Assembly: GCF_011766325.1 (NCBI RefSeq)
Contig: NZ_BLLG01000004.1
Location: 124,001 to 188,000, forward strand
Source: Streptomyces pacificus
Lineage (GTDB): Bacteria; Actinomycetota; Actinomycetes; Streptomycetales; Streptomycetaceae
Length of the DNA: 64,000 bases
Direction of reading: 5' to 3'
The notes beneath the pieces are model-generated. The model was not told where the DNA came from, made no database searches, and was given only the letters and a program-made list of their open reading frames with translations. The position numbers and the translations under genes are program-made. Numbering within the stretch: position 1 is the stretch's first letter; each line of letters opens with the position of its first letter. Shown here piece after piece: positions 9,378 to 20,064 of the stretch.

Positions 9378-11834
9378 TCAGCCGGTCCGCAGCGCGGCCT
9401 CCACGGCGCGTGCCACGGCCACGGCCTCCTCGGGCGGCAGCGGGGCTCCCCCGGGGCCCGTGACGTAGAACGCGTCCACGGCGTTCGCTCCGAGGGTCGA
9501 GACCCGGGCGCTGCGCACGCAGACCGCCGCGGACTCCAGGGCGTGGCCGATCCGGTGCAGCAACCCGGGAGCGTCCTGGGCGCGGACCTCGATGACCGTG
9601 GCCAGCCGGGACGCCGCCGGGGCCACGGTGACCCTCGGCGGCGGCGCCTTGACCCCCCGCCTGCGCGGGTGCGCGGCATCCCGCTCGGCGAGGCGGGCCG
9701 TCACGTCCAGCGAGCCGTCGAGGGCCCGCACCAGGTCGGAGCGCAGCCGGGCGGCCTGCGGGAGCGAGCCGTAGGCGGCGGCGACCCGCCAGTTCAGCAG
9801 GAGGACGCTCCCCGGCCCCGCCTCGGGGGGGAGCCGGACCGCGCACAGGTCGGCGGCGCGGACGGTGAGCCGGTGCAGGGCGAGCACGCCGGCCACGGCC
9901 GGCAGCACCGACCGCTGATCGGGCACGGCGACGAGGAGTTCGACCCCCACGGGCTCGCGTTCGCCGTCCGTGCGCGGGGTCCCGCCCGGGGCGGTGCGCA
10001 GGGCGAGGACCGGTCCGCGGGTGCGCAGCGCCTCGATGGCCAGGCGCTCCTGCTCGGCGCTGGTCACGGCGGGCTCCGGTTCCTCGGGGCCCTGCCCCGA
10101 GAGGACTCCTGCGACCCGTTTGACCAGGTCCGCGACGAGCGATCCGCGCCAGGCCGACCACGCCGCCGGCCCGGTCGCCAGGGCGTCGGCCTCGGTGAGT
10201 GCGTGCAGCAGCTCCAGTGTGCCGGGTGTGCCGACGACGTCCGCGACCGCCCGCACGGTCGCCGGGTCCGCCAGATCGCGCCGGGTGGCGGTCTCGACGA
10301 GCAGCAGGTGGTGGCGCACCAGGGTGGCGATCACCGCCGTGTCCTGCCGGTCGAAGCCGACGCGGGCGGCGACGTCGCGCGCGATGGTCTCGCCGGCCAC
10401 CGAGTGGTCGCCCGGCCAGCCCTTGCCGATGTCGTGGAGCAGGGCCGCGACCAGGAGCAGGTCGGGGCGGCCCACGCGGCGGGCCAGCGCGGCGGCGCGG
10501 ACGGCGGCCTCGACGAGGTGGCGGTCGACCGTCCAGGTGTGCACGGGGTTTCGCTGAGGCCGGCAGCGGACCCGCTCCCAGTCGGGCAGCAGCCGGGTGA
10601 CCAGTCCCTCGGCCTCCAGCGCCTCCCACACCGCCACGGTCGGTTCGCCCGCTCCCAGCAGGGTGACGAGTTCCTCCCGCGCCTCGGCGGGCCAGGGGAC
10701 GGGGAGGGGCTTGGTTGCGGCGGCCAGGTGGCGTACGGCGTGCGGGGAGAGCGGCACACCGGCCTGGGCGGCCGCGGCGGCCGCGCGCAGTGGCAGCACC
10801 GGGTCGCGCTCCGGTCTGGCCGAGCGGGCCAGGACGGCCTCGCCGTCCATCTCGACGACGCCCTCGGCGAGCGGGGTGCGCTCGGGGTCCGGGCGGCGGC
10901 CGCCCCGGAGACCGCGCAGCCGGCGCCGCGCGGACCGGGCCCTGAGCACCCGGTTCACCTCGCGCCAGGTGATGTCGGCGGCGTAGGAGGTGGTCCGCGC
11001 GGCCTCGTACACCTGGCGCAGCAGTGTGTCGGCGTCCAGCAGGCCGAGGGCCCGGGCCACCTGGTCCTGCTCCTGGAGGGCGAGCCGGTCGGTGGCCCGC
11101 CCGGTGGTGAGGTGGAGGGCGTCGCGGGTGTCGAGGAGGACGCGGCGGGCCTCGGCCAGGCCCTCGCGGGGGGCGTCGGCGAGCCAGGACGCGGCGACGG
11201 CGCGCAGGGCGGTGGCGTCCCGGAGGCCGCCCCGGGACTCCTTGAGGTCGGGCTCCAGCAGGAACCGGAGTTCGCCCTCGCGTGCGGCGCGGTCACGGCA
11301 CAGCTCGCCGAGTTCGGGGAGCCGTCCCGGCGCCTGGTTGCGCCAGTCGGCGAGGACGGCCGTGCGCAGTCCGGCGGCTGTGCCGGGGTCTCCGGCGACG
11401 GCGCGGGCGTCGAGCAGCCCCAGTTGCACCTTGATGTCCTCGCCGGCCGTCCGGCGGGCCTCGGCCGGGGTCCGGACCGAGTGGTCGAGGGCGAGCCCGA
11501 GATCCCACACCGGGTACCAGATCCGGTCGGCGAGCGAGGCGAGCGCGCCGGGTCCGGCGTTGCCGTCGTGCAGCAGGAGGAGGTCGAGGTCGCTGCGGGG
11601 CGACAGTTCGCCGCGCCCGTAGCCGCCGACGGCGACGAGGGCGGCGCCGTGTACCCCGGTGTCCTTGACGGCCGCGGTGAAGAGCGCAGCGAGCCAGTCG
11701 TCGGTGAGCCGGGCCAGCGCGGCGCGGCGCTGCGGGCCGGGCCGCCCCTCCTCCTGGAGGAGGCGCAGGCGGGCCGCCGCATAGCCGCCGGGTCCCGGGC
11801 GCCCGGTGTCCGTGGTCGGGTCGACGCTCGTCAC
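9378..11834 (-). CDS. glnD: [protein-PII] uridylyltransferase/adenylyltransferase GlnD
   Basis: GlnD modifies and demodifies the PII protein GlnK in response to nitrogen status; in streptomycetes the transferred group is AMP. The 818-residue protein has the nucleotidyltransferase motif GGYGRGELSPRSDLDLLLL near residue 75, an HD hydrolase domain (LLHDIGKGWPGDHS) in the middle and two C-terminal ACT domains, the last with VIEVRAQDAPGLLHRIG. GTG start is preceded by GGGAG. It is the third gene of the amtB-glnK-glnD operon, 13 bases after glnK. Confidence 0.95.
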   Translation of the reverse strand: MTSVDPTTDTGRPGPGGYAAARLRLLQEEGRPGPQRRAALARLTDDWLAALFTAAVKDTGVHGAALVAVGGYGRGELSPRSDLDLLLLHDGNAGPGALASLADRIWYPVWDLGLALDHSVRTPAEARRTAGEDIKVQLGLLDARAVAGDPGTAAGLRTAVLADWRNQAPGRLPELGELCRDRAAREGELRFLLEPDLKESRGGLRDATALRAVAASWLADAPREGLAEARRVLLDTRDALHLTTGRATDRLALQEQDQVARALGLLDADTLLRQVYEAARTTSYAADITWREVNRVLRARSARRRLRGLRGGRRPDPERTPLAEGVVEMDGEAVLARSARPERDPVLPLRAAAAAAQAGVPLSPHAVRHLAAATKPLPVPWPAEAREELVTLLGAGEPTVAVWEALEAEGLVTRLLPDWERVRCRPQRNPVHTWTVDRHLVEAAVRAAALARRVGRPDLLLVAALLHDIGKGWPGDHSVAGETIARDVAARVGFDRQDTAVIATLVRHHLLLVETATRRDLADPATVRAVADVVGTPGTLELLHALTEADALATGPAAWSAWRGSLVADLVKRVAGVLSGQGPEEPEPAVTSAEQERLAIEALRTRGPVLALRTAPGGTPRTDGEREPVGVELLVAVPDQRSVLPAVAGVLALHRLTVRAADLCAVRLPPEAGPGSVLLLNWRVAAAYGSLPQAARLRSDLVRALDGSLDVTARLAERDAAHPRRRGVKAPPPRVTVAPAASRLATVIEVRAQDAPGLLHRIGHALESAAVCVRSARVSTLGANAVDAFYVTGPGGAPLPPEEAVAVARAVEAALRTG

Positions 11835-11847
11835 CCGGAACTCCCTT

Positions 11848-13916
<2,069 letters not shown>

Positions 13917-15389
13917 TCAGACCGCTTCCGCGGTCTCCGGCAGCTGTGCGGTGATGAGATCCGTGAGGTACACGACCTCGGGTACGTCACCGAAGTCCCT
14001 GGCCGCCGTGTCGACCGTCTTGCGCAGCCGGGTGTTGACCCGCTCCGAGCGCACCCGCCTGGCGATGTGCAGGGCCTGCTCGGCGAGCCGGGTGGACTGC
14101 TCGGGTTCCCGCTTCAGCAGGTGCACCGTCGCCATGCCCACGAGGTTGAGCGCATACGACCGCTGGTGCTCGGCGTCCTCGCCGAAGAGCTCGACGGCGC
14201 GCTCCATGACGGGCGCGGCGAGCGAGGCGTACATGGGGCTGCGGCCGGCGACATAGGCGAGGTCCCGGTACGAGTGGGCGTTCTCGCCGTTGAGCTCGGC
14301 CTCGGAGAAGAAGCGGATCCAGTCGGGTTCGGGCTCAGGCGACTCCAACGCGTCGGCGAAGGCGTCCTCGGCCATCCGCACGGCCCGCTTGGTCTTGCTG
14401 GGCTGGCCCATGTTGGCGTAGGCGCGGGCCTCCATCGCATACAGCATCGCCTGTGTGCGCGGGGTCGCGCACTCGCGGCTGCCGTACTGCGCGAGGTGGA
14501 TGAGTTCCAGCGCGTCGTCGGGCCTGCCCAGGTGGATCATCTGCCGGCTCATGGACGAGAGGATGTACGAGCCCAGGGGCTTGTCCCCGGCCTCCTTGGC
14601 GGCGTGCAGGGCGAGCACGAAGTACTTCTGCGCGGTGGGCTGCAGTCCCACGTCGTAACTCATCCAGCCGGCCAGCTCGGCCAGTTCCGCGGCGCAGGTG
14701 AACAGCCTTCCGGAGACGGCCGCCGGCTGCGGCTCCTGGAGCAGGTCGGTCACTTCGTGGAGCTGGCCGACGACGGCCTTGCGACGGAGCCCGCCGCCGC
14801 ACTGGGCGTCCCACTGGCGGAACATGGCGGTCGTGGACTCGAGGAGGTCGAGTTCCGGCTTGGAGAGCCGGCAGGGGCGCCGGACACCCCCCGAGTCGGC
14901 CGGCCCCGGGCGGGACGGCGGGGTGGGCACCAGCCAGCGCTGCATCGGCTCGACGAGGGCCGGCCCTGCGGAGAGCGCGAGCGACGTCCCCAGGAACCCC
15001 CGGCGGGCCAGCATCAGATCACTGCGCGAGAAGTCGCTGAGGAGCTCCACGGTCTGGTGGCCCGCCCAGGGGAGGTCGACTCCGGACACCGAGGGTGACT
15101 GGTGCGCGGTCCGGAGCCCCAGGTCCTCGATGGCGACGACGGTCCCGAACCGCTCGGAGAACAGTTCGCTGAGGATGCGCGGGATGGGCTCGCGCGGCTG
15201 CTCGCCGTCCAGCCACCGGCGGACACGCGAGGTGTCGGTGCTGATGTGGTGGGCGCCGATCTGCCGCGCCCGGCGGTTGACCTGCCGGGCCAGCTCGCCC
15301 TTCGACCAGCCGCTGCGTACGAACCACGAGCCGAGCCGCCCGTTCGGGCGCTTGCCCTCGCCCCTGCCGTCCGCGTCGCTGCCGCTCAC
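13917..15389 (-). CDS. nsdA: NsdA-like negative regulator of development and antibiotic production
   Basis: The 490-residue protein matches the streptomycete NsdA family from memory: an N-terminal helix-turn-helix-like part (GWSKGELARQVNRRARQIG, then STDTSRVRRWLDGEQP) and a C-terminal TPR-like helical repeat region (ALELIHLAQYGSRE, AYANMGQPSKTKRAV). In S. coelicolor disruption of nsdA increases sporulation and actinorhodin output. The position beside amtB-glnK is the same there. GTG start beginning VSGSDADGRG is chosen because upstream in-frame sequence is not protein-like. The biochemical target is not known to me. Confidence 0.85.
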   Translation of the reverse strand: MSGSDADGRGEGKRPNGRLGSWFVRSGWSKGELARQVNRRARQIGAHHISTDTSRVRRWLDGEQPREPIPRILSELFSERFGTVVAIEDLGLRTAHQSPSVSGVDLPWAGHQTVELLSDFSRSDLMLARRGFLGTSLALSAGPALVEPMQRWLVPTPPSRPGPADSGGVRRPCRLSKPELDLLESTTAMFRQWDAQCGGGLRRKAVVGQLHEVTDLLQEPQPAAVSGRLFTCAAELAELAGWMSYDVGLQPTAQKYFVLALHAAKEAGDKPLGSYILSSMSRQMIHLGRPDDALELIHLAQYGSRECATPRTQAMLYAMEARAYANMGQPSKTKRAVRMAEDAFADALESPEPEPDWIRFFSEAELNGENAHSYRDLAYVAGRSPMYASLAAPVMERAVELFGEDAEHQRSYALNLVGMATVHLLKREPEQSTRLAEQALHIARRVRSERVNTRLRKTVDTAARDFGDVPEVVYLTDLITAQLPETAEAV

Positions 15390-15867
15390 AGGAACGCCCC
15401 CATCCGCTCGTTGTCCTTGCCTGTCGCGCCGCGAGGTCCCGCCGGGATGCCCTGCCCCGCGAAACGGCGTCCGAACCCCTAGCAGAATGCCGTGGGTCGC
15501 GGCCGTCCGTCCGGCGATCGCCCCCCTTCGAACGGGAAACCGACGCGCCTCCGGCATACCCGTGAGTCAAGAGCGGGCCCCGCACTCGCGCACCGAAAGT
15601 AATCCTACGATCACCGGTCCCGCCATGGCGATCGCGGAAACGCCACCATTCGCCACCCCTTCGGATGAACTCCCCTGCAGCCAGGCGCGATTCACTGGTG
15701 CGCACGATGGCCAGGAGTCGGCGGAGTGTTGCGCGATGGGGCGCGCGGCACCAATCACACCACCCCGAGCGACACCTCACACCCGCGAGCCGGGGGCGAC
15801 GGCGACGGAGCGTCACCGGCAGACTCCTTTACGTCACCATCGGTGCGTTCGACCCGTTGGAGGGGGC
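15390..15867. other. 478-base divergent intergenic region
   Basis: It lies between nsdA (leftward) and the primase/polymerase-like gene (rightward). A less G+C-rich patch at about 15590-15620 contains, on the minus strand, TAGGAT that could be a -10 for nsdA. The right end has TTGGAGGGGGC, the ribosome-binding site of the next gene. Nothing else recognised. Confidence 0.4.
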
Positions 15868-16530
15868 ATGGGCTTCACGATCGGCGGCTCCCGGGTCCGG
15901 GAGATCCGGCCCGGCTCACGGCGCCGCGGCCGCACGACGGCGTGCACGGCGGTCGCCGAGTGCACGGGGCTGTGGGGCTGGGACGTGGCCCCGGGCGCAC
16001 GGGCCGTCGCGGGCCGCTGCTCCTGCGGGGACGCCGGCTGCCCGGTTCCCGGAGCGCACCCCCTGGAGTCCGCACCCGAGGTGCCGGCCGGCGCGACCCT
16101 GGACGAGGTGGCGAAGGCGTGGGCCGAGGTGCCCGGCGCCCCGGCCCTGCTTCCCGCGGGCCGCACCTTCGACGTCCTGGAGATCTCCGAGGGCGCCGGG
16201 CGCCGCGCCCTGGTGCGGCTGGAGCGGATGGGCGTGCCGCTGGGGCCCGTGTCCGCGACGCCGGCGGGCCGCGCACAGTTCTTCGTGGCCCCCGGCGCGG
16301 CCGGGGAACTGCCGCACCTGCTCTACCGGATGGGCTGGGACGACGCCGGCCTGGACCTCCACTGCCTCGGCGCGGGCCACTATGTGACGGCCCCGCCCTG
16401 CGACCACGCCGGCCTCGGCCCGTCCCGGTGGCTGCGGCCGCCGGCGCTCGGCTCCGGCGGGGCGCCGCCGCATGCCCGGCTGCTGCTGGGGACGCTCGCG
16501 TATATCTGCCACCGCTCCACCGCCCCCTGA
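15868..16530 (+). CDS. primase/polymerase-like domain protein, function unknown
   Basis: This 220-residue protein resembles the short bifunctional DNA primase/polymerase N-terminal-like proteins conserved in streptomycetes: an N-terminal portion with AAECTGLWGWDV-like text (AVAECTGLWGWDVAPG), a cysteine cluster CSCGDAGC near residue 52 and a core FDVLEISEGAGRRAL where an acidic residue would sit. The normal catalytic DxD pair of active Prim-Pol enzymes is not evident, so enzymatic activity is doubtful. The ATG has GGAGGGGGC directly upstream. It faces ftsY, with a 32-bp perfect palindrome between them. Confidence 0.6.
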   Translation: MGFTIGGSRVREIRPGSRRRGRTTACTAVAECTGLWGWDVAPGARAVAGRCSCGDAGCPVPGAHPLESAPEVPAGATLDEVAKAWAEVPGAPALLPAGRTFDVLEISEGAGRRALVRLERMGVPLGPVSATPAGRAQFFVAPGAAGELPHLLYRMGWDDAGLDLHCLGAGHYVTAPPCDHAGLGPSRWLRPPALGSGGAPPHARLLLGTLAYICHRSTAP

Positions 16531-16721
16531 GCACCGGCCGGCCGGCCAGAGAAACGCCCGCCTCCGGCCGCCGTCCCTCCCCGGCCCGGCTGCCGCATCA
16601 GCCGAGCCGGCCCACGACGAGGCCGCTCCTGTGCCTGGCGACGCACCGCACCGGACACCGCGGCGTGCTGGACACCGCGCCGTGCAGCTCAGCCCCTTGA
16701 CGGGCAGACCCCTGCCCGCCC

Positions 16722-16753
16722 GGCATGAGTGCGCACCGGTGCGCACTCATGCC
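16722..16753. terminator. 32-bp perfect palindrome between convergent genes
   Basis: Bases 16722-16737 are followed immediately by their exact reverse complement, 16738-16753 (left arm begins GGCATGAGTGCGCACC). It lies between the end of the primase-like gene and the end of ftsY, which converge, so a bidirectional terminator is the simplest reading. With no loop it could also be a protein-binding palindrome. Confidence 0.7.
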
Positions 16754-16765
16754 GACTCCTGCGGA

Positions 16766-17989
16766 CTAGTCCCCCATCAGGGCGTCGACGAAGGCCTCCG
16801 GCTCGAAGGGTGCCAGGTCGTCCGGGCCTTCACCGAGGCCGACCAGCTTGACCGGGACACCGAGTTCGCGCTGCACCGAGATGACGATGCCGCCCTTGGC
16901 GGTGCCGTCGAGCTTGGTGAGGACGATGCCGGTGATGTCGACGACCTCCGCGAAGACGCGGGCCTGGACCAGGCCGTTCTGGCCCGTCGTGGCGTCGAGG
17001 ACGAGCAGCACCTCGTCCAGCGGTCCGTGCTTCTCGACCACGCGCTTGACCTTGCCCAGTTCGTCCATGAGACCGGTCTTGGTGTGCAGCCGGCCCGCCG
17101 TGTCGACGAGGACGACGTCGGCACCCTCGGCGATGCCCTCCTTGACCGCGTCGTAAGCGATCGAGGCCGGGTCGCCGCCCTCGGGTCCGCGGACGGTGCG
17201 TGCACCGACCCGCTCGCCCCAGGTCTGCAACTGATCGGCGGCGGCTGCACGGAAGGTGTCCGCCGCGCCGAGGACGACGCTCCGCCCGTCCGCGACGAGC
17301 ACCCGGGCCAGCTTGCCGGTGGTGGTGGTCTTGCCCGTGCCGTTGACACCGACGACCAGGACGACGCCGGGGGTGTCCAGGCCGCTTTCGGTCCGCACCG
17401 ACCGGTCCGTTTCCGTGCCGATGAGCCGCAGCAGTTCCTCTCGGAGGAGCCCCCGCAGCTCGTCCGGGGTTCGGGTGCCGAGGACCCGCACGCGCTCCCG
17501 GAGGTGGTCGACCAGCTCCTGGGTGGCCGCGACGCCGACGTCGGCGGTGAGGAGGACGTCCTCGATCTCCTCCCAGGTCTCCTCGTCGAGGTGCTCGCGG
17601 GACAGCAGGGTGAGCAGCCCCTTGCCCAGGGTGTTCTGGGAGCGGGCCAGGCGGGCGCGCAGCCGTACGAGACGGCCCGCGGCAGGTTCCGGGATCTCGA
17701 TCGCGGGAACCCCGGGCTCGGCGACCACGGGATCCTCGACCGCGGCGGGCTCGGCGACGGCCTCCCCGGCGGACGGGAGGCCGACCTCCTCGATGGTGCG
17801 GCGGGGCTCCTCCCGCGGGGCCTCGGCCTCCTCGCCGACGTGCGGCTCGGCTGGCGGAGCGGTGATGGTCGGCGTACTCGACGGAGTCGAGGGCGGCAGC
17901 TGCTTCTTCCTGCGGCTGCTGACCACGAGCCCGCTGATCGCGCCGACCGCGACCAGGGCGATGACTACAGCAAGGATGACGATTTCCAT
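16766..17989 (-). CDS. ftsY: signal recognition particle receptor FtsY
   Basis: FtsY is the membrane-associated SRP receptor GTPase. The 407-residue protein starts with a hydrophobic segment (MEIVILAVVIALVAVGAISG) that anchors it, typical of actinobacterial FtsY, followed by an acidic/proline-rich linker, then NG domains with P-loop GVNGTGKTTTTGKLA near residue 215, DTAGRLHTK and the TKLDGTAKGG motif. The ATG is chosen directly before the membrane segment; a GTG one codon earlier is possible. Partner Ffh is encoded in the same window. Confidence 0.96.
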   Translation of the reverse strand: MEIVILAVVIALVAVGAISGLVVSSRRKKQLPPSTPSSTPTITAPPAEPHVGEEAEAPREEPRRTIEEVGLPSAGEAVAEPAAVEDPVVAEPGVPAIEIPEPAAGRLVRLRARLARSQNTLGKGLLTLLSREHLDEETWEEIEDVLLTADVGVAATQELVDHLRERVRVLGTRTPDELRGLLREELLRLIGTETDRSVRTESGLDTPGVVLVVGVNGTGKTTTTGKLARVLVADGRSVVLGAADTFRAAAADQLQTWGERVGARTVRGPEGGDPASIAYDAVKEGIAEGADVVLVDTAGRLHTKTGLMDELGKVKRVVEKHGPLDEVLLVLDATTGQNGLVQARVFAEVVDITGIVLTKLDGTAKGGIVISVQRELGVPVKLVGLGEGPDDLAPFEPEAFVDALMGD

Positions 17990-18355
17990 AACGCCACCCA
18001 GTATCGGCCACGACCACCGGGCACCGGCCCCCTGGGAGGACCGCGCGAGGAGTTGCGGCCTTTTGGACCTATCGCCGGACCACCCCGCACCGCCTCCTGC
18101 GAACCGGTGGCGTCCCAGCATGACCGCGTGGGCGGCGCCGCACGTCGGCCCGCACCGCGGTACGGCGCGGCGGACCGGGGATGTCCGCCTCGGCCACGGC
18201 GGCCCGCACCGGGCGCGTTCCGCGGCGCGGCGCGAGAGCGTCGGGGCATTCCGGGGAGCGGCCCCGCCCCGGCTCGGAGCCGGGGCGGGGCGGGCCGGGG
18301 CGCCGTGGCCGATGGGCCGAGGAGCGGGCAGCGGGGCAGCCGGGGCAGCCGGGGC

Positions 18356-19783
18356 TCAGCCCATCTCCTCCAAGGCCTTGCCCTTCGTCTCGGGCACCCA
18401 CTTGAGGATGAACGGGATCGAGAGTGCGGCGAAGACCGTGTAGATGACGTAGGCACCGGAGAGGTTCCAGTCCGAGAGGGTGGGGAACGTCACGGTGATC
18501 AGCCAGTTGGCGATCCATTGCGCCGAGGCGGCGACGCCCAGCGCGGCGGCGCGGATCTTTCCGGGGAACATCTCGCCGAGCAGCACCCACACCACCACGC
18601 CCCATGAGAGCGCGAAGAAGAGCACGAAGAAGTTGGCGGCGAAGAGGGCGACGGTGCCCTGGAGGCCGGGCAGCGAGACCTCACCGCCGGCCTCCGTCTT
18701 GTACGAGAAGGCCCAGGCGGCCAGTCCCAGCGAGATCGCCATGCCTCCCGAGCCGATGAGGGCCAGTGGCTTCCTGCCGATCCGGTCCACCAGGACCATC
18801 GCGATCACCGTACCGACGATGTTCACGATCGACGTCTCGAATGAGTAGAGGAACGAGCTCGCGGGGTTGACGCCGACCGACTGCCACAGCGCCGAGCTGT
18901 AGTAAAAGATCACGTTGATGCCGACGAGTTGCTGGAAGACGGACAGGCCGATGCCGATCCAGACGATCGGCAGGAAGAGGAATCTGCCGCCGAGCAGATC
19001 CCGGAAGGAGGGCTTGCGCTCGTGGCGCATGTTCTCCTCGATCTCGACGACCCGCTTGCCCAGGTCCACGGCCCGGCCCTCGACATCGCGGAGGACCTTG
19101 CGCGCCTCGGCGTGGCGGCCCACCGAGATCAGGTAGCGGGGCGACTCGGGAATGAGCAGGGACAGCAGCCCGTAGAGCACGGCCGGGACGAGTTCGATGC
19201 CGAGCATCCACTGCCAGGCCTCCAGCCCGCCGATCCGGCCGCGCTGGTCCCCGTCCGCGATGGTGAGAACGGTCCAGTTGACCAGCTGGGACAGGGCGAT
19301 GCCGGTGACGATGGCGGCCTGCTGGAAGGAGGCGAGCCGGCCGCGGTAGGCGGACGGGGACACCTCGGCGATGTAGGCGGGGGCGATGACGGAGGCCATG
19401 CCGATGGCGATACCGCCGACGATGCGCCAGAAGGCCAGATCCCAGAGGGCGAACGGCACCGCGGAGCCGATCGCACTGGCGGCGAAGAGCACGGCGGCGA
19501 TCTGCATGACCCGGATGCGGCCGATGCGGTCGGCGATCCGTCCGGCGGTGGCCGCACCGATCGCACAGCCGATGAGGGCGGCCGCGATGACCTGCGCGAG
19601 CGCTTCGGAGCCCACCTGGAAGCGGTCGCGGATGGCCACGACGGCTCCGTTGATCACCGCGCTGTCATAGCCGAAGAGGAATCCTCCCATCGCGGCCGAC
19701 GCAGCGATGAAGACGACATGGCTGAGGTGCTCCGGCCTGGCCTTGCGGCCTTCGGGCGCCTGCGCCTGCGGTGTGCTGGTCAC
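18356..19783 (-). CDS. MFS sugar porter, glucose permease type
   Basis: The 475-residue protein has twelve hydrophobic segments and sugar-porter signatures: GGFLFGYDSAVINGAV in helix 1, RIADRIGRIR after helix 2, PESPRYL before the central loop and PETKGKALEE at the C-terminus. The neighbourhood between ftsY and smc is where S. coelicolor has its glucose permease GlcP1, so glucose/H+ symport is the likely function, though substrate cannot be read from sequence. The GTG start has GGAG nine bases upstream. The divergence between it and smc leaves a 280-base gap. Confidence 0.88.
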   Translation of the reverse strand: MTSTPQAQAPEGRKARPEHLSHVVFIAASAAMGGFLFGYDSAVINGAVVAIRDRFQVGSEALAQVIAAALIGCAIGAATAGRIADRIGRIRVMQIAAVLFAASAIGSAVPFALWDLAFWRIVGGIAIGMASVIAPAYIAEVSPSAYRGRLASFQQAAIVTGIALSQLVNWTVLTIADGDQRGRIGGLEAWQWMLGIELVPAVLYGLLSLLIPESPRYLISVGRHAEARKVLRDVEGRAVDLGKRVVEIEENMRHERKPSFRDLLGGRFLFLPIVWIGIGLSVFQQLVGINVIFYYSSALWQSVGVNPASSFLYSFETSIVNIVGTVIAMVLVDRIGRKPLALIGSGGMAISLGLAAWAFSYKTEAGGEVSLPGLQGTVALFAANFFVLFFALSWGVVVWVLLGEMFPGKIRAAALGVAASAQWIANWLITVTFPTLSDWNLSGAYVIYTVFAALSIPFILKWVPETKGKALEEMG

Positions 19784-20064
19784 GGTGTACTCCAGGGGCC
19801 ACCCGGCGGCGGCGCCGGGGGTGGGGGCGAGCCCTTCCAATGGCGCACACGACGATGACGCCCACCACTTGAAGGGAAAAAGCAACCTGTCGAGGGTATG
19901 CCTTCAAGTTTCGAAGTCAAGAGGCGGGGTCATCGGCTCAGAAACCTCACTTCTCCACAATCGCGTAGAAGTCTTGAAGAGGAAGAGGGAGCTGCCGTCC
20001 CGGGTGACGCTCCGGCCCGGACCGGACCGCCCGGACCGGACCCGATGCCCCCGGGGGCGGGCCG

